In this document: in pieces, positions 45,934 to 55,445 of the stretch
How positions within the stretch are numbered: position 1 is the stretch's first letter
How the letters are laid out: every line of letters starts with the position of its first letter
Source: Achromobacter aloeverae
GTDB taxonomy: Bacteria; Pseudomonadota; Gammaproteobacteria; Burkholderiales; Burkholderiaceae_B
Reading direction: 5' to 3'
Length of the DNA stretch: 64,000 nt
Assembly (NCBI RefSeq): GCF_004121055.1
Contig: NZ_PYAL01000001.1
Coordinates: 1,240,001 to 1,304,000, forward strand
Notes under the pieces: model-generated
What the model saw: only the letters and a program-made list of their open reading frames with translations
What the model was told of the DNA's origin: nothing
Database searches by the model: none
Program-made: the position numbers and the translations under genes

Positions 45934-46584
45934 TCAGCCCCGCCCCGCCAGCCACGCCCCCAGTTCCGCCACGGTCTCGACGATCACCTGGGGCATGCAG
46001 GTCTCCAGTTCCTTGCGGGTATGCGCGCCATAGGTCACCCCGACCCCGTGGACGGCGGCATTGGCGGCCATCTGCAAATCATGCGAGGTGTCGCCTATCA
46101 TCACCACCCGCTCCGGCGGCACGTCCAGCTCCGCCATGATTTCGTGGAGCATGGCCGGATTCGGCTTGCTGAAGGTTTCGTCGGCCGTCCGCGTGGCATG
46201 GAACATATCGACCAGGCCACTGGCCGCCAGCGCGCGATTCAACCCGACCCGGCTCTTGCCGGTGGCCACCGCCAGCCGCACATCCCGCTGCGCCAGGTCG
46301 GTCAACAGTTCGCGCACCCCCTCGAACAGCTTGAGCTCCGGATCCCGCAACAGGTAGTTCACCCGGTAGCGCTCCAGGAAGCGAGGCATCATGGATTTCG
46401 GCAGGTCCGGCACGGCGTGCCGCAGCGCGCTTTCCAGGGACAGGCCGATGACCCAGCTGGCCTGCGAGGCCGTCGGCACGGGCAGGTCCAGGTCCCGGCA
46501 GGCGGCCTGGATGGCGGCCACGATATTGTGGGTCGAATCCATCAGCGTGCCGTCCCAATCGAACACCACCAACGAATAAGGCAT
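45934..46584 (-). CDS. gph: Phosphoglycolate phosphatase-type HAD hydrolase
   Basis: 216 residues from the ATG at 46584 (a TTG at 46590 overlapping the rluC stop is possible). HAD motif I FDWDGTLMDS at about 8-17, motif II VATGKSRVGL, motif III with FSKPNPAM, and motif IV MIGDTSHDLQMA are complete, with a C1 cap between I and II. It is directly downstream of rluC; the gph name is by family and position, and the real substrate may be another phosphate ester. Confidence 0.88.
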   Translation of the reverse strand: MPYSLVVFDWDGTLMDSTHNIVAAIQAACRDLDLPVPTASQASWVIGLSLESALRHAVPDLPKSMMPRFLERYRVNYLLRDPELKLFEGVRELLTDLAQRDVRLAVATGKSRVGLNRALAASGLVDMFHATRTADETFSKPNPAMLHEIMAELDVPPERVVMIGDTSHDLQMAANAAVHGVGVTYGAHTRKELETCMPQVIVETVAELGAWLAGRG

Positions 46585-46586
46585 GG

Positions 46587-47561
46587 TCAAGCACTCTCCA
46601 GCGTTTTTAGCAATTGCAGGCAGGCCCGCGGCAGCGGCGCATGCAGGTCCAGCGTTTCCCCCGTCAGCGGATGCGGGATGGTCAGTTGATGCGCGTGCAG
46701 GAACATCCGGTTGAAGCCCTGCCGCGCGAAGGCGGCCCGGGTCTCATCGTCCCCATATTTATCGTCGCCCACGATAGGAAAGCCGCTGGCGGCCAGGTGC
46801 ACGCGTATCTGGTGGGTGCGCCCGGTGCGCAACTCGGCCTCGACGAGACTGTAACGGCCGAAGCGCTGCTTCAGTGTGACGATGGTGTGGGCGGCCTGCC
46901 CTTCACGGTCGACCCGGACGCGCCGTTCGCCCGACGCCGTCGTCCACTTCAGCAAGGGCAGCTTGATGTGCTGGCGGTCGTTGACCCAGTCGCCCTGGAC
47001 CAGCGCATAGTAGCGCTTGCTGCCCAATCCCTCGCGGAACATGCGATGCAGTCCCAGCAGGGCGTTGCGCTTCTTGGCGATCATCAGCAGGCCGGAGGTC
47101 TCGCGGTCCAGCCGATGCGCCAGTTCCAGCATGGGCGCCTGGGGACGGGCGGCGCGCAGGCGCTCGATCACGCCGAAGGCCACGCCGCTGCCGCCGTGCA
47201 CCGCGATGCCGGCCGGCTTGTCCACGACCAGCATGCCCTCGTCCTCGTAAACCATGGGGAATTCGGCGGGCGGCACCGCGCGCGGCGCGTCGGGCGCCGG
47301 CAGGCGAAAAGGCGGCACGCGAACGACGTCCCCTTTTTCCAGCCTATGGTCCGCCTGGATGCGTCCCTTGTTTACCCGGACGTTGCCGTCGCGGATCGCC
47401 TTGTACACATGGCTCTTGGGAACGCCCTTGCACAGGCGGAACAGGAAATTGTCGACACGCTGGCCGTCGTGCTCGTCGGTCACTTCGACCATGCGTACGG
47501 TCGCGGGCGCGCTGGGGGAAGTCCCAGGGGATGATTCTTTGCGCATTGCGAAAAGCGGCAT
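46587..47561 (-). CDS. rluC: Ribosomal large subunit pseudouridine synthase C
   Basis: 324 residues. Makes pseudouridines 955, 2504 and 2580 in 23S rRNA in E. coli. An N-terminal S4 domain (DNFLFRLCKGVPKSHVYKAIRDGNVRVNKGRI) is followed by the RluA catalytic domain with the Asp in HRLDRETSGLLMIAKK and the segment GRTHQIRVHLAASGFPIVGD. It is divergent from rne, its classic neighbour, and the -10 box of the rne promoter overlaps its start codon. Confidence 0.96.
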   Translation of the reverse strand: MPLFAMRKESSPGTSPSAPATVRMVEVTDEHDGQRVDNFLFRLCKGVPKSHVYKAIRDGNVRVNKGRIQADHRLEKGDVVRVPPFRLPAPDAPRAVPPAEFPMVYEDEGMLVVDKPAGIAVHGGSGVAFGVIERLRAARPQAPMLELAHRLDRETSGLLMIAKKRNALLGLHRMFREGLGSKRYYALVQGDWVNDRQHIKLPLLKWTTASGERRVRVDREGQAAHTIVTLKQRFGRYSLVEAELRTGRTHQIRVHLAASGFPIVGDDKYGDDETRAAFARQGFNRMFLHAHQLTIPHPLTGETLDLHAPLPRACLQLLKTLESA

Positions 47562-47566
47562 ATAAT
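47539..47566 (+). promoter_or_regulatory. Sigma-70 promoter of rne
   Basis: TTGCGC (47539-47544), 16 bases, TATAAT (47561-47566). The consensus -10 overlaps the ATG of the divergent rluC gene. Transcription would start near 47573. Confidence 0.7.
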
Positions 47567-47572
47567 CGGGAC

Positions 47573-48108
47573 AGCCTTAAGGGGCTGAAATGGGGGGCTT
47601 AGACTGAATAGCCGCTTGGCGTAGAGATGCTGTTTGCAACTCCGTCGAGTACGCTTTTTTGGCAACGCCGTCCGGTGCGCAGGACGCCATTGTACCGCCT
47701 GCTCGATTTCAGCTCCGGGGTCATTCGGTCGCCGGCGCAACCGAGCCCAGCAGAAAGTGGTGTGGCACATTTTGCCCGCTTTCATGACAGGACCGTTGCA
47801 AGCCGCGCGCGGCTCTGAAGCATTCGCAAGCATCGTCGCATTTAAAGCACCAGGCGCGCGCCCTCTCTCTTGTCGCCGCGTCTGAGTTCCCACAGCAATT
47901 ATTCGTCAACCACATACGTGCTACTGACTCTCCTGCTGACAGAACCCCGTGCCTACCGGCACGCAGTGCCCGCCTGACTGGCGCGGATACGCCTGGGCGC
48001 ACGCCCGGGTACGGTCCGCAAGCCGCTTGCCCTTGCCGCAGTCCGCAGACCGTGTGATCCGAGGTCACGCGCCGATATCGGCGTGTCATGACTACGGAGA
48101 ACCTTCTC
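47573..48108 (+). promoter_or_regulatory. Long structured 5' leader of rne
   Basis: About 535 bases separate the likely start of transcription from the rne ATG at 48109, and no gene is supportable in them. The last 160 bases contain three stems: CGTGCC/GGCACG at 47948-47963, CCTGGGCG/CGCCCGGG at 47992-48009, and the 14-base palindrome CGCCGATATCGGCG at 48070-48083, the last ending 25 bases before the start codon. In E. coli a 361-base rne leader lets RNase E cleave its own mRNA; the same autoregulation is inferred here. Confidence 0.6.
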
Positions 48109-51100
48109 ATGAAGCGAATGTTGTTCAACGCGACGCACCAGGAAGAACTGCGCGTCGCCATTGTCGATGGGCAAAAACTCATCGACCTGGACATTGAGAC
48201 CGCCGGCCGCGAACAGCGCAAAGGCAATATTTACAAGGGCATCATCACCCGCATCGAACCCGGCCTCGAAGCCTGCTTCGTCAATTACGGCGAAGACCGC
48301 CACGGTTTCCTGCCGTTCAAGGAAATCGCGCGCAGCTACTTCAAGGAAGGCGTCGATGTCCGCACCGCCCGTATCCAGGACGCCCTGCGCGAAGGCCAGG
48401 AACTGATCGTCCAGGTCGAAAAAGAGGAGCGCGGCAACAAAGGCGCGGCGCTGACCACCTTTATTTCGCTGGCCGGCCGCTACCTGGTGCTGATGCCCAA
48501 CAACCCGCGCGGCGGCGGCGTATCGCGCCGTGTCGAAGGCGAGGACCGCCAGGAACTGCGCGACACGATGGAGCAGCTGCAACTGCCGCAGGGCATGAGC
48601 ATCATCGCCCGCACTGCCGGCATCGGCCGCAACGTCGAAGAACTGCAGTGGGACCTGTCCTATCTGCTGCAACTCTGGACCGCCATCGACGGCGCCGCGC
48701 GCGACAATTCCGCGCCTATTCTCATCTATCTGGAATCGAGCCTGGTCATCCGGGCCATCCGCGACTACTTCTCGCCTGAAATCGGCGAGATCCTGATCGA
48801 TACCGACGAGATCGCCGACCAGGCCACCGCTTTCATGAGCGTGGTGATGCCGGACAACGTGCACCGCGTGAAGCGCTACCGCGACGACGTGCCGCTGTTC
48901 TCGCGCTTCCAGATCGAACACCAGATTGAAACCGCCTACTCGCGCAACGTCACCCTGCCCTCGGGCGGCTCCATCGTCATCGACCACACCGAAGCGCTGG
49001 TGGCCGTGGACGTCAACTCGGCCCGGTCCACGCGCGGCGCCGACATCGAGGAAACCGCCCTGCGCACCAACCAGGAAGCGGCCGATGAAGTGGCCCGCCA
49101 GCTGCGCTTGCGCGACCTCGGTGGCCTGATCGTCATCGACTTCATCGACATGGAGGACAGCAAGAACCAGCGTTCCGTCGAACAGCGCCTGCGCGATGCC
49201 CTGCATTTCGACCGCGCCCGCGTTCAGATGGGCAAGATTTCGCGCTTCGGGCTGATGGAGCTGTCGCGCCAGCGCCTGCGCCCGGCCCTGAACGAGGGCT
49301 CGCACATCACCTGCCCGCGCTGCAACGGCACCGGCGTGATCCGCGACGCGGAATCGAGCGCCCTGCACGTGCTGCGCCTGTTGCAGGAAGAGGCCATGAA
49401 GGAAAACACCGCCGCCGTGCACGCGCAAGTGCCGGTCGACGTGGCGACTTTCCTGCTGAACGAAAAGCGCGCCGACATCGCCAAGATGGAAGCCCGCCTG
49501 AAGGTCAACCTGGTGCTGATCCCCAACAAGCACCTGGAAACCCCGCATCACCATATCGAGCGCCTGCGCCACGACGATCCGCGCCTGGAAGAGACCAAGA
49601 CCAGCTTCGAGCTGGCCGAGGCCCCCGCCACGGAAGTCGCCTGGGCGCCCCGCGAACAGGAAGTGAAGACGCGCCCGGAAGCGCTGGTCAAGGGCATCAC
49701 GCCGTCCCAGCCCGCGCCCGTCGCCCCCGCGCCGGCCCCGGTCGCGCCCGCCGCGCCGGCGCCTGCCGGCATGGGCGGCTTGTTCAAGCGCCTGGTGGGC
49801 TGGCTGTCCGGCGGCGGCGAGAAGGCTGCCGCGCCTGCCGCCGCGCCGGCCCCGTCCGACGAAGCCAAGCGCGCCGCCAACCGTCCCAAGTCGCGCACGC
49901 ATGACGGCCAGGACCGCCGTGGCGAACGCCATGGTTCCGACCGTGGCCGTGGCCGCCGCGGCGAAGGCCGCAACGCCGAAGCCGTGGAAACCGCCGACGC
50001 CAACAACCGCCACCATGTGCGCGGCGGCCGTCGCGGCGATACCGAAAGGCCCGCCCGTGGCGAACGCGGCGAGCGTGCGGAACGGGGCGAGCGCACCGAG
50101 CGTGGTGATCGTGCCGAGCGCGGCCAGCGTGACGCCGCCGCCCTGGCCGCGAGCCAGGCCACGAACCAGGCAGCCGACCAGGCCGACCGCAACCTGCCGC
50201 CGGTGGAGACGCTGGAGGACGGCACGCCCGCCCGCCAAGGCCGCAACCGCCGTGGCCGTGGCGGCCGCAATCGCCGCGAGGAATCCGGTAGCGATGCCGT
50301 GATGAGCGAGCAGGAGAGCATGGTCGCGGCCCTGGCCGAGACCGTGGCCGCCGCATTGCCGCCGGACGGCGTCGATGAAGCCGCGACCCGCGACACCGCC
50401 GCCGCGGAGGTCGAGACCGACGAGTTCGGCAATCCCGTCGCCACGGAAGGCGCGGGCGCCGATCCCGAACGCAAGCGCCGTCGTCGCCGCAGCCGCCGTG
50501 GCCGCCGCAGCCAGGAAGATGGTGTGAGCGCGGATGGCGAAAGCCAGGAAGACGGTCTGGACGCGTCCGAACAGGGCGAGCCCGAAGACCGCCTGGCCGC
50601 CGAGGCCCAGGCCGCGCTGTCGGAAGTGGCGACGCCCGTGGATACGCACAAGCCGCTCGAATCGGCTCCGGTGCAAGCCCATGTCGCGGCGCCGATCGCC
50701 GAACTGTCGGAGTCGACGCCCGCCGTGGCCGCAACGGCCCCAACGGCTGAATCGGCCAATACCACCACGGCGCCCGTCGCCGTGACGGCACCCGTGCAGG
50801 TGGCTACGCCGGCCCGGATCGTGGCGGAAACGCGCACCGAGACGGTCGAAGCCGTGGCGGCGCCTGCGCCGGTTCAAGAAGCTGCGCCGGCGCCCGCCCC
50901 CGCTGCCGTCGCGGCGGAGCAAGCCGCCGCGCCGGCCCCGGTCGCCGCGCCGGCCCAAGCCGTGACTCCCGCTGCCGCGCCCGTCCAGGCCGCGACGCCG
51001 GCTCCGGTCATCGCGCCGGTCCAGGCTGCCGAGCCGGTCCAGGCCGCGCCGGTCGCTGCCCCGGTCGAGGCCGCACCGGCCGCTGCCCCGGTCCAGGCCG

Positions 51101-51354
51101 CGCCGGCGCCGGTTGCCGCGCCGGTCCAGGCCACTGCCCCGGCCGCTGGCGCGGACGCCACGCCCAGCAAGCAATCGCTGCATAACGTGGTCAACGCCGC
51201 CGGCCTGAAGTGGATCGAAACCGACCCCGAGCGTCTCGCCCAGACCCAGCAACGCATTGCGGCCACCCATGTGCCGCTGCGCCTGGGCCGCGAGCGCAAG
51301 CCCGTGGCGCCGGTCTCGAACCAGCCGCTGGTGCAGGTCGAAACCCGCCACTGA
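48109..51354 (+). CDS. rne: Ribonuclease E
   Basis: 1081 residues from the ATG at 48109 (GGAGA nine bases upstream; an ATG at 48088 would add seven residues). Endonuclease of mRNA decay and rRNA/tRNA processing, scaffold of the degradosome. The S1 domain is at about 37-120 ([23 protein letters not shown]), the catalytic Asp residues are Asp301 (DVNSAR) and Asp344 (IVIDFIDM), and the Zn-link is Cys402/Cys405 (CPRCNGTG). The C-terminal half is disordered: arginine-rich RNA-binding blocks ([38 protein letters not shown]) and then a long Ala/Pro/Val stretch, ending in a conserved piece [17 protein letters not shown]. Confidence 0.97.
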   Translation: MKRMLFNATHQEELRVAIVDGQKLIDLDIETAGREQRKGNIYKGIITRIEPGLEACFVNYGEDRHGFLPFKEIARSYFKEGVDVRTARIQDALREGQELIVQVEKEERGNKGAALTTFISLAGRYLVLMPNNPRGGGVSRRVEGEDRQELRDTMEQLQLPQGMSIIARTAGIGRNVEELQWDLSYLLQLWTAIDGAARDNSAPILIYLESSLVIRAIRDYFSPEIGEILIDTDEIADQATAFMSVVMPDNVHRVKRYRDDVPLFSRFQIEHQIETAYSRNVTLPSGGSIVIDHTEALVAVDVNSARSTRGADIEETALRTNQEAADEVARQLRLRDLGGLIVIDFIDMEDSKNQRSVEQRLRDALHFDRARVQMGKISRFGLMELSRQRLRPALNEGSHITCPRCNGTGVIRDAESSALHVLRLLQEEAMKENTAAVHAQVPVDVATFLLNEKRADIAKMEARLKVNLVLIPNKHLETPHHHIERLRHDDPRLEETKTSFELAEAPATEVAWAPREQEVKTRPEALVKGITPSQPAPVAPAPAPVAPAAPAPAGMGGLFKRLVGWLSGGGEKAAAPAAAPAPSDEAKRAANRPKSRTHDGQDRRGERHGSDRGRGRRGEGRNAEAVETADANNRHHVRGGRRGDTERPARGERGERAERGERTERGDRAERGQRDAAALAASQATNQAADQADRNLPPVETLEDGTPARQGRNRRGRGGRNRREESGSDAVMSEQESMVAALAETVAAALPPDGVDEAATRDTAAAEVETDEFGNPVATEGAGADPERKRRRRRSRRGRRSQEDGVSADGESQEDGLDASEQGEPEDRLAAEAQAALSEVATPVDTHKPLESAPVQAHVAAPIAELSESTPAVAATAPTAESANTTTAPVAVTAPVQVATPARIVAETRTETVEAVAAPAPVQEAAPAPAPAAVAAEQAAAPAPVAAPAQAVTPAAAPVQAATPAPVIAPVQAAEPVQAAPVAAPVEAAPAAAPVQAAPAPVAAPVQATAPAAGADATPSKQSLHNVVNAAGLKWIETDPERLAQTQQRIAATHVPLRLGRERKPVAPVSNQPLVQVETRH

Positions 51355-51383
51355 TCGCGCCTGCCAGGCTGATCGGCCCTGAA

Positions 51384-51424
51384 CCCCGAGGCCCGGACGA
51401 CCCCGTCCGGCCCTCGGGGTTTTT
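51384..51424 (+). terminator. Intrinsic terminator of rne
   Basis: CCCCGAGG...CCCTCGGGG arms (51384-51419, one mismatch) followed by TTTTT, 30 bases after the rne stop. Confidence 0.88.
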
Positions 51425-51474
51425 CATGTGAGCCGGCACAGGGCGGATGGTGAATAAACGCGGGGTGGAAAAAG

Positions 51475-51502
51475 AAAGGGCGGTCCTTGCGGACCGCCCT
51501 TT
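51475..51502 (-). terminator. Intrinsic terminator of pagL
   Basis: Perfect 12-bp stem AAAGGGCGGTCC/GGACCGCCCTTT with loop TTGC; on the minus strand it is followed by CTTTTTCC. It lies 48 bases past the pagL stop and faces the rne terminator. Confidence 0.88.
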
Positions 51503-51549
51503 CCACCAGGCCGCGAAGGCGCTGGCGGGACGCGCCGAGAACGGCGCGG

Positions 51550-52089
51550 TCAGAACAGGTAGGTGTAGCTCACCTGGGTCACATCCAGGCCCGGATTCGG
51601 GCGCTTGATGCTGGCGTTCGAGAAATGGGAGTAACGCAGGCTCACGCGGCTGTGCTGGTCGATCTGGAAACCCAGGCCGATATGGTCGCCGAACTGGAAC
51701 GCGGTGCTGATGGTCTCGCCCGCGAACTTGGTGTGATTGAACACCGTGGCGCCCACGCCGCCTTCGAAGAAGAAGCGGTCGGTGACCCACCAACGGAACA
51801 TCGGGATGGCATTCAATTGCCAGGCATTCGACGGATGGCCGCCACCGCTATGCGCCCACCAGTAGGCCGCGCCGAGTTCACCGGTAAGGTCCAGGCGGCC
51901 CAGGCTGCCGCTGGTCTGCCACAAGGGCGCCGTTTCATAGTTGATCGCGCCACGGTTGTAGCTGTCGCCAAAACCGCCTTGCACGCTGATACCGCCTTTA
52001 TCCTGCGCCTGCGCGGCCGGCACGGCGCAAGCCATCGCCAGGGCCGCGATTGCGCCCGCTACCAAGCTCTTTTTATAACCACTTTGCAT
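51550..52089 (-). CDS. pagL: Lipid A 3-O-deacylase PagL
   Basis: 179 residues from the ATG at 52089 (GGAG upstream). A signal peptide (cleaved near AQAQD, residue 28) is followed by an eight-strand outer-membrane barrel ending in YTYLF. The active-site region RYSHFSNASIKRPNPGLD supplies His155 and Ser157, which match the catalytic His and Ser of Pseudomonas PagL; the third residue, Glu140 there, aligns with Asp169 here. It removes the 3-linked acyl chain from lipid A and so alters TLR4 recognition. It lies alone between rne and accD. Confidence 0.9.
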   Translation of the reverse strand: MQSGYKKSLVAGAIAALAMACAVPAAQAQDKGGISVQGGFGDSYNRGAINYETAPLWQTSGSLGRLDLTGELGAAYWWAHSGGGHPSNAWQLNAIPMFRWWVTDRFFFEGGVGATVFNHTKFAGETISTAFQFGDHIGLGFQIDQHSRVSLRYSHFSNASIKRPNPGLDVTQVSYTYLF

Positions 52090-52301
52090 GGGGAACACTC
52101 CAACTAGCAACAATTTCGAGGTATGGACGCGCTGTAACTTATCAGAAAAAAACAACAGAGACCATGAGAGCATGGGCTCGAGTGACCTACCTGGGCAAGA
52201 AAGCCACGAAACAGTGTTTTCTAAAATCAGCACCAATCCGTTTCGGCCGGGCCCTGGCGGGATCCCTCGCGCCGCGCGCCCTTAGCACGGGGCGTGCCCA
52301 G

Positions 52302-52325
52302 GCGGGTGCCGGAACCGACACCCGC
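52302..52325 (-). terminator. Hairpin downstream of accD (weak terminator candidate)
   Basis: GCGGGTGCCGG (52302-52312) and CCGACACCCGC (52315-52325) pair with one mismatch, 11 bases past the accD stop. No T-run follows on the minus strand, so termination is uncertain. The remaining 210 bases up to the pagL start presumably hold the pagL promoter, which I could not define. Confidence 0.35.
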
Positions 52326-52335
52326 GCTACCGGAC

Positions 52336-53211
52336 TCAGGCGCTCAGCACTTCCGCGGGCTGGCGCGTCAGCAGGGCCAGCAGCCGGGCGATTTCATCAC
52401 GCAGCTGGCGACGGTCCACCACCATGTCGATGGCGCCCTTTTGCAGGAGGAACTCGGCGCGCTGGAAGCCCTCGGGCAGTTTCTCGCGCACGGTCTGTTC
52501 GATGACGCGCGGTCCGGCAAAGCCGATCAAGGCCTTGGGCTCGGCGATGACGACGTCACCCATGAAGGCGAAACTGGCCGACACGCCGCCCATGGTCGGA
52601 TCGGTCAGCACGCTGATGAAAGGCAGTTGCGCGGCCGACAGGCGCGTCAGCATGGCGTTGGTCTTGGCCATCTGCATCAGGGACAGCAGGCTTTCCTGCA
52701 TGCGCGCCCCGCCCGAGGCGGCCACGCAGATGAAGGGCGTCTTCTGGTCCAGCGCGGCCTGGGCGCCACGCGCGAAGCGCTCGCCCACCACCGAACCCAT
52801 GGAACCGCCCATGAATTCGAACTCGAAGCAGGCCAGCACGGCCGGCACGCCCTTGATCGACCCGCTGACCACCACCATGGCGTCGGTCTCGCCCGTCTGC
52901 TTGACCGCTTCCTGCAGGCGTTCCGGATACTTGCGCGAATCCTTGAACTTCAGCGTATCGACCGAGCGTATGGACTGGCCCAGTTCGACCCGGCCTTCCA
53001 GGTCCAGCAGCGAGTCGACGCGGGCGCGCGAGCCGATGCGCATATGGTGGTCGCACTTCGGGCAGACGTGCAGGTTGGCGGCGAGGTCCTCGTTATAAAG
53101 CACCGATTCGCAGGAAGGGCACTTGACCCAAAGTCCTTCCGGCACGCGACGCGCGGTGGGCTCGGTGGTCTTGTTGATGCGCGGCGGCAGGAGTTTTTCG
53201 ATCCAGCTCAT
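52336..53211 (-). CDS. accD: Acetyl-CoA carboxylase carboxyltransferase beta subunit
   Basis: 291 residues. With AccA it transfers carboxyl from biotin to acetyl-CoA, making malonyl-CoA. The N-terminal zinc ribbon is Cys31/Cys34/Cys50/Cys53 (CPSC...CPKC), and the carboxyltransferase core has [14 protein letters not shown] and [20 protein letters not shown]. It follows trpA by 34 bases, a conserved arrangement (trpF-trpB-trpA-accD) in betaproteobacteria. The usual downstream folC is not present. Confidence 0.97.
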   Translation of the reverse strand: MSWIEKLLPPRINKTTEPTARRVPEGLWVKCPSCESVLYNEDLAANLHVCPKCDHHMRIGSRARVDSLLDLEGRVELGQSIRSVDTLKFKDSRKYPERLQEAVKQTGETDAMVVVSGSIKGVPAVLACFEFEFMGGSMGSVVGERFARGAQAALDQKTPFICVAASGGARMQESLLSLMQMAKTNAMLTRLSAAQLPFISVLTDPTMGGVSASFAFMGDVVIAEPKALIGFAGPRVIEQTVREKLPEGFQRAEFLLQKGAIDMVVDRRQLRDEIARLLALLTRQPAEVLSA

Positions 53212-53245
53212 TGTGAGTTTTATCCTGGTGGGGGAAGACGGCCGC

Positions 53246-54103
53246 TCAGGCCGCCGTTGAGTCCCGTTTTACGTTGTCCAGCGCCTGGCGGATGGTGCCC
53301 AGCCAGTTGCCGACGGCGGCGGCGGCGGCTTCGGTCCGGCCGGCCGCGGGCACGCCTTCGACGGCTTTTTCCATGGTCTCGATCAGCTTGCTGCCGATCA
53401 CCACGGCGTCGGCCACCCGCGCCACGCGCTGGGCGCTGTCCGCGTCGCGGATGCCGAAGCCCACGCCCACCGGAATGTGGACATGGCGGCGGATGGCCGC
53501 CAACCTGGCCGCCACGTCGTCGGTATCGATGTGGCCGGCGCCCGTCACGCCCTTGAGCGAGACATAGTAGGCATAGCCGCGCGCCACCTTGCCGACCGCC
53601 TCGATGCGCGCGTCGGTGCTGGTGGGCGCCAGCAGGAAGATGGGGGCCATGCCCTTGGCGCCCATCAGGTCGGCGAACTCGCGCACTTCCTCCGGCGGAT
53701 AGTCCACGACCAGCACGCCATCGACGCCGGCGGCCGCCGCCGCGTCGGCGAAGGCGGCCTGGCCCATGGCTTCGATGGGATTGGCATATCCCATCAACAC
53801 CACCGGGGTCGCGTCATCGTCGCGGCGGAAGCTCGCCACGGCGTCCAGCACCTTGCGCAGGGTCATGCCCTGGGCGATGGCGCGCTCGGTGGCGCGCTGG
53901 ATGACAGGGCCGTCGGCCATGGGGTCGGAGAACGGCACCCCCAGCTCGATGACATCGGCGCCGGCGCGCACCAGCGCATGCATCAGCGGCACGCAGGCGT
54001 CGGGCGTCGGATCGCCGGCGGCGATATAGGGAATAAGGGCGGCGCGGCCGGCCGCGCGGGTACGGGCAAAGGCGGCGCCTATGCGGTCTTTTTGTGGGGT
54101 CAT
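53246..54103 (-). CDS. trpA: Tryptophan synthase alpha chain
   Basis: 285 residues. Cleaves indole-3-glycerol phosphate to indole, which is channelled to TrpB. Catalytic Glu53 ([11 protein letters not shown]) and Asp64 (MADGPVIQ) match the Salmonella Glu49/Asp60 pair, and the flexible loop [12 protein letters not shown] and phosphate-binding [11 protein letters not shown] follow. It lies 21 bases after trpB. Confidence 0.97.
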   Translation of the reverse strand: MTPQKDRIGAAFARTRAAGRAALIPYIAAGDPTPDACVPLMHALVRAGADVIELGVPFSDPMADGPVIQRATERAIAQGMTLRKVLDAVASFRRDDDATPVVLMGYANPIEAMGQAAFADAAAAAGVDGVLVVDYPPEEVREFADLMGAKGMAPIFLLAPTSTDARIEAVGKVARGYAYYVSLKGVTGAGHIDTDDVAARLAAIRRHVHIPVGVGFGIRDADSAQRVARVADAVVIGSKLIETMEKAVEGVPAAGRTEAAAAAVGNWLGTIRQALDNVKRDSTAA

Positions 54104-54124
54104 GCTGTTCGGTTCACCCGTGGA

Positions 54125-55324
54125 TTACAGCTGGAGGCCGGCGCGCTCGGCGACGGTATGCATGTCCTTGTCGCCGCGGCCCGACAGGTTGACCAGGATG
54201 ATCTTGTCCTTGGGCAGCGTCGGCGCCAGCCGTACCGCGTGGGCGATGGCATGCGAGGACTCCAGCGCGGGCATGATGCCCTCGATGCGGCAACAATCGT
54301 GAAACGCGCGCAGGGCCTCGTCATCCGTCACGCCGACGTAGCTGGCACGGCCGCTGTCCTTGAGCCAGGCGTGCTCGGGACCGACGCCCGGATAGTCTAG
54401 GCCGGCCGACACGGAATGCGTTTCCTGCACCTGGCCGTTTTCGTCCTGCATCACATAGGTGCGGTTGCCGTGCAGCACGCCGACCTGGCCGGCCGCGATG
54501 GAGGCCGCGTGGCGGCCGCTATCCATGCCCTCGCCGGCAGCCTCGACGCCGATCAGTTGCACGTTCTCCTGGGGGATATAGGGATGGAAAATACCCATGG
54601 CGTTGGAACCGCCGCCCACCGCCGCGATCACGTAGTCCGGCTGGCGGCCGGTTTCCTGCGGCATCTGCGTCAGGCATTCCTTGCCGATCACGGTCTGGAA
54701 ATCCCGCACCATGCGCGGGTACGGATCGGGACCGGCCACCGTGCCGATGATGTAGAAGGTATTGGCGATATTGGTGACCCAGTCGCGCATGGCTTCGTTC
54801 AGCGCGTCCTTGAGCGTACGCGAGCCCGACTCCACCGGCACCACCTTGGCGCCCAGCAGCTTCATGCGATAGACGTTGGAGGCCTGGCGGCGCACGTCCT
54901 CGCTGCCCATGTAGACCACGCACTCCATGCCATAGCGGGCCGCCACGGTGGCGGTGGCCACGCCATGCTGGCCGGCGCCGGTTTCGGCGATCACGCGGGG
55001 CTTGCCCATGCGGCGAGCCAGCAGCGCCTGGCCAATGCAGTTGTTGACCTTGTGCGCGCCGGTGTGGTTCAGGTCTTCGCGCTTGAACCAGATCTGCGCG
55101 CCGCCGAGCTCCTGCGACCAGCGGCGGGCATGGTAGACCGGCGTGGGCCGGCCCACGAAATGCTTGAGTTCGTAGGCGAACTCTTCCATAAATAGCGGAT
55201 CAGCGCGGAAATGGTCATAGGCCGCGCGCAATTCATCCAGGGCGTGCATGAGCGTTTCCGCCACGAACACGCCGCCGTAGGGTCCGAAATGCCCTTGGGC
55301 ATCGGGAAGGTCGTAAGGTTTCAC
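54125..55324 (-). CDS. trpB: Tryptophan synthase beta chain
   Basis: 399 residues from a GTG at 55324 with GGGAGAAG six bases upstream. Condenses indole with serine using PLP; Lys92 in HTGAHKVNN holds the cofactor, and GGGSNAMG binds its phosphate. The trpF gene that commonly precedes it is absent; argE lies 121 bases upstream on the same strand. Confidence 0.97.
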   Translation of the reverse strand: MKPYDLPDAQGHFGPYGGVFVAETLMHALDELRAAYDHFRADPLFMEEFAYELKHFVGRPTPVYHARRWSQELGGAQIWFKREDLNHTGAHKVNNCIGQALLARRMGKPRVIAETGAGQHGVATATVAARYGMECVVYMGSEDVRRQASNVYRMKLLGAKVVPVESGSRTLKDALNEAMRDWVTNIANTFYIIGTVAGPDPYPRMVRDFQTVIGKECLTQMPQETGRQPDYVIAAVGGGSNAMGIFHPYIPQENVQLIGVEAAGEGMDSGRHAASIAAGQVGVLHGNRTYVMQDENGQVQETHSVSAGLDYPGVGPEHAWLKDSGRASYVGVTDDEALRAFHDCCRIEGIMPALESSHAIAHAVRLAPTLPKDKIILVNLSGRGDKDMHTVAERAGLQL

Positions 55325-55445
55325 CAGGCTTCTCCCGCCACGATGCGGCGCCATCGGCCGCAACGCCAGCTTGGCGGCCCGCCCCGGTACGGGCGTGCCA
55401 CCGACTTAGCAACCGGCTATTTTACCCGAGTGGCCCCGCCTGCCC

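Noticed and set aside
47953-51351. 1132-residue open frame antisense to rne
   Set aside because: It mirrors rne on the opposite strand; the composition (Gly/Arg/His/Ala-rich, no domain) is what high-G+C third-codon bias produces, and rne is unmistakable.
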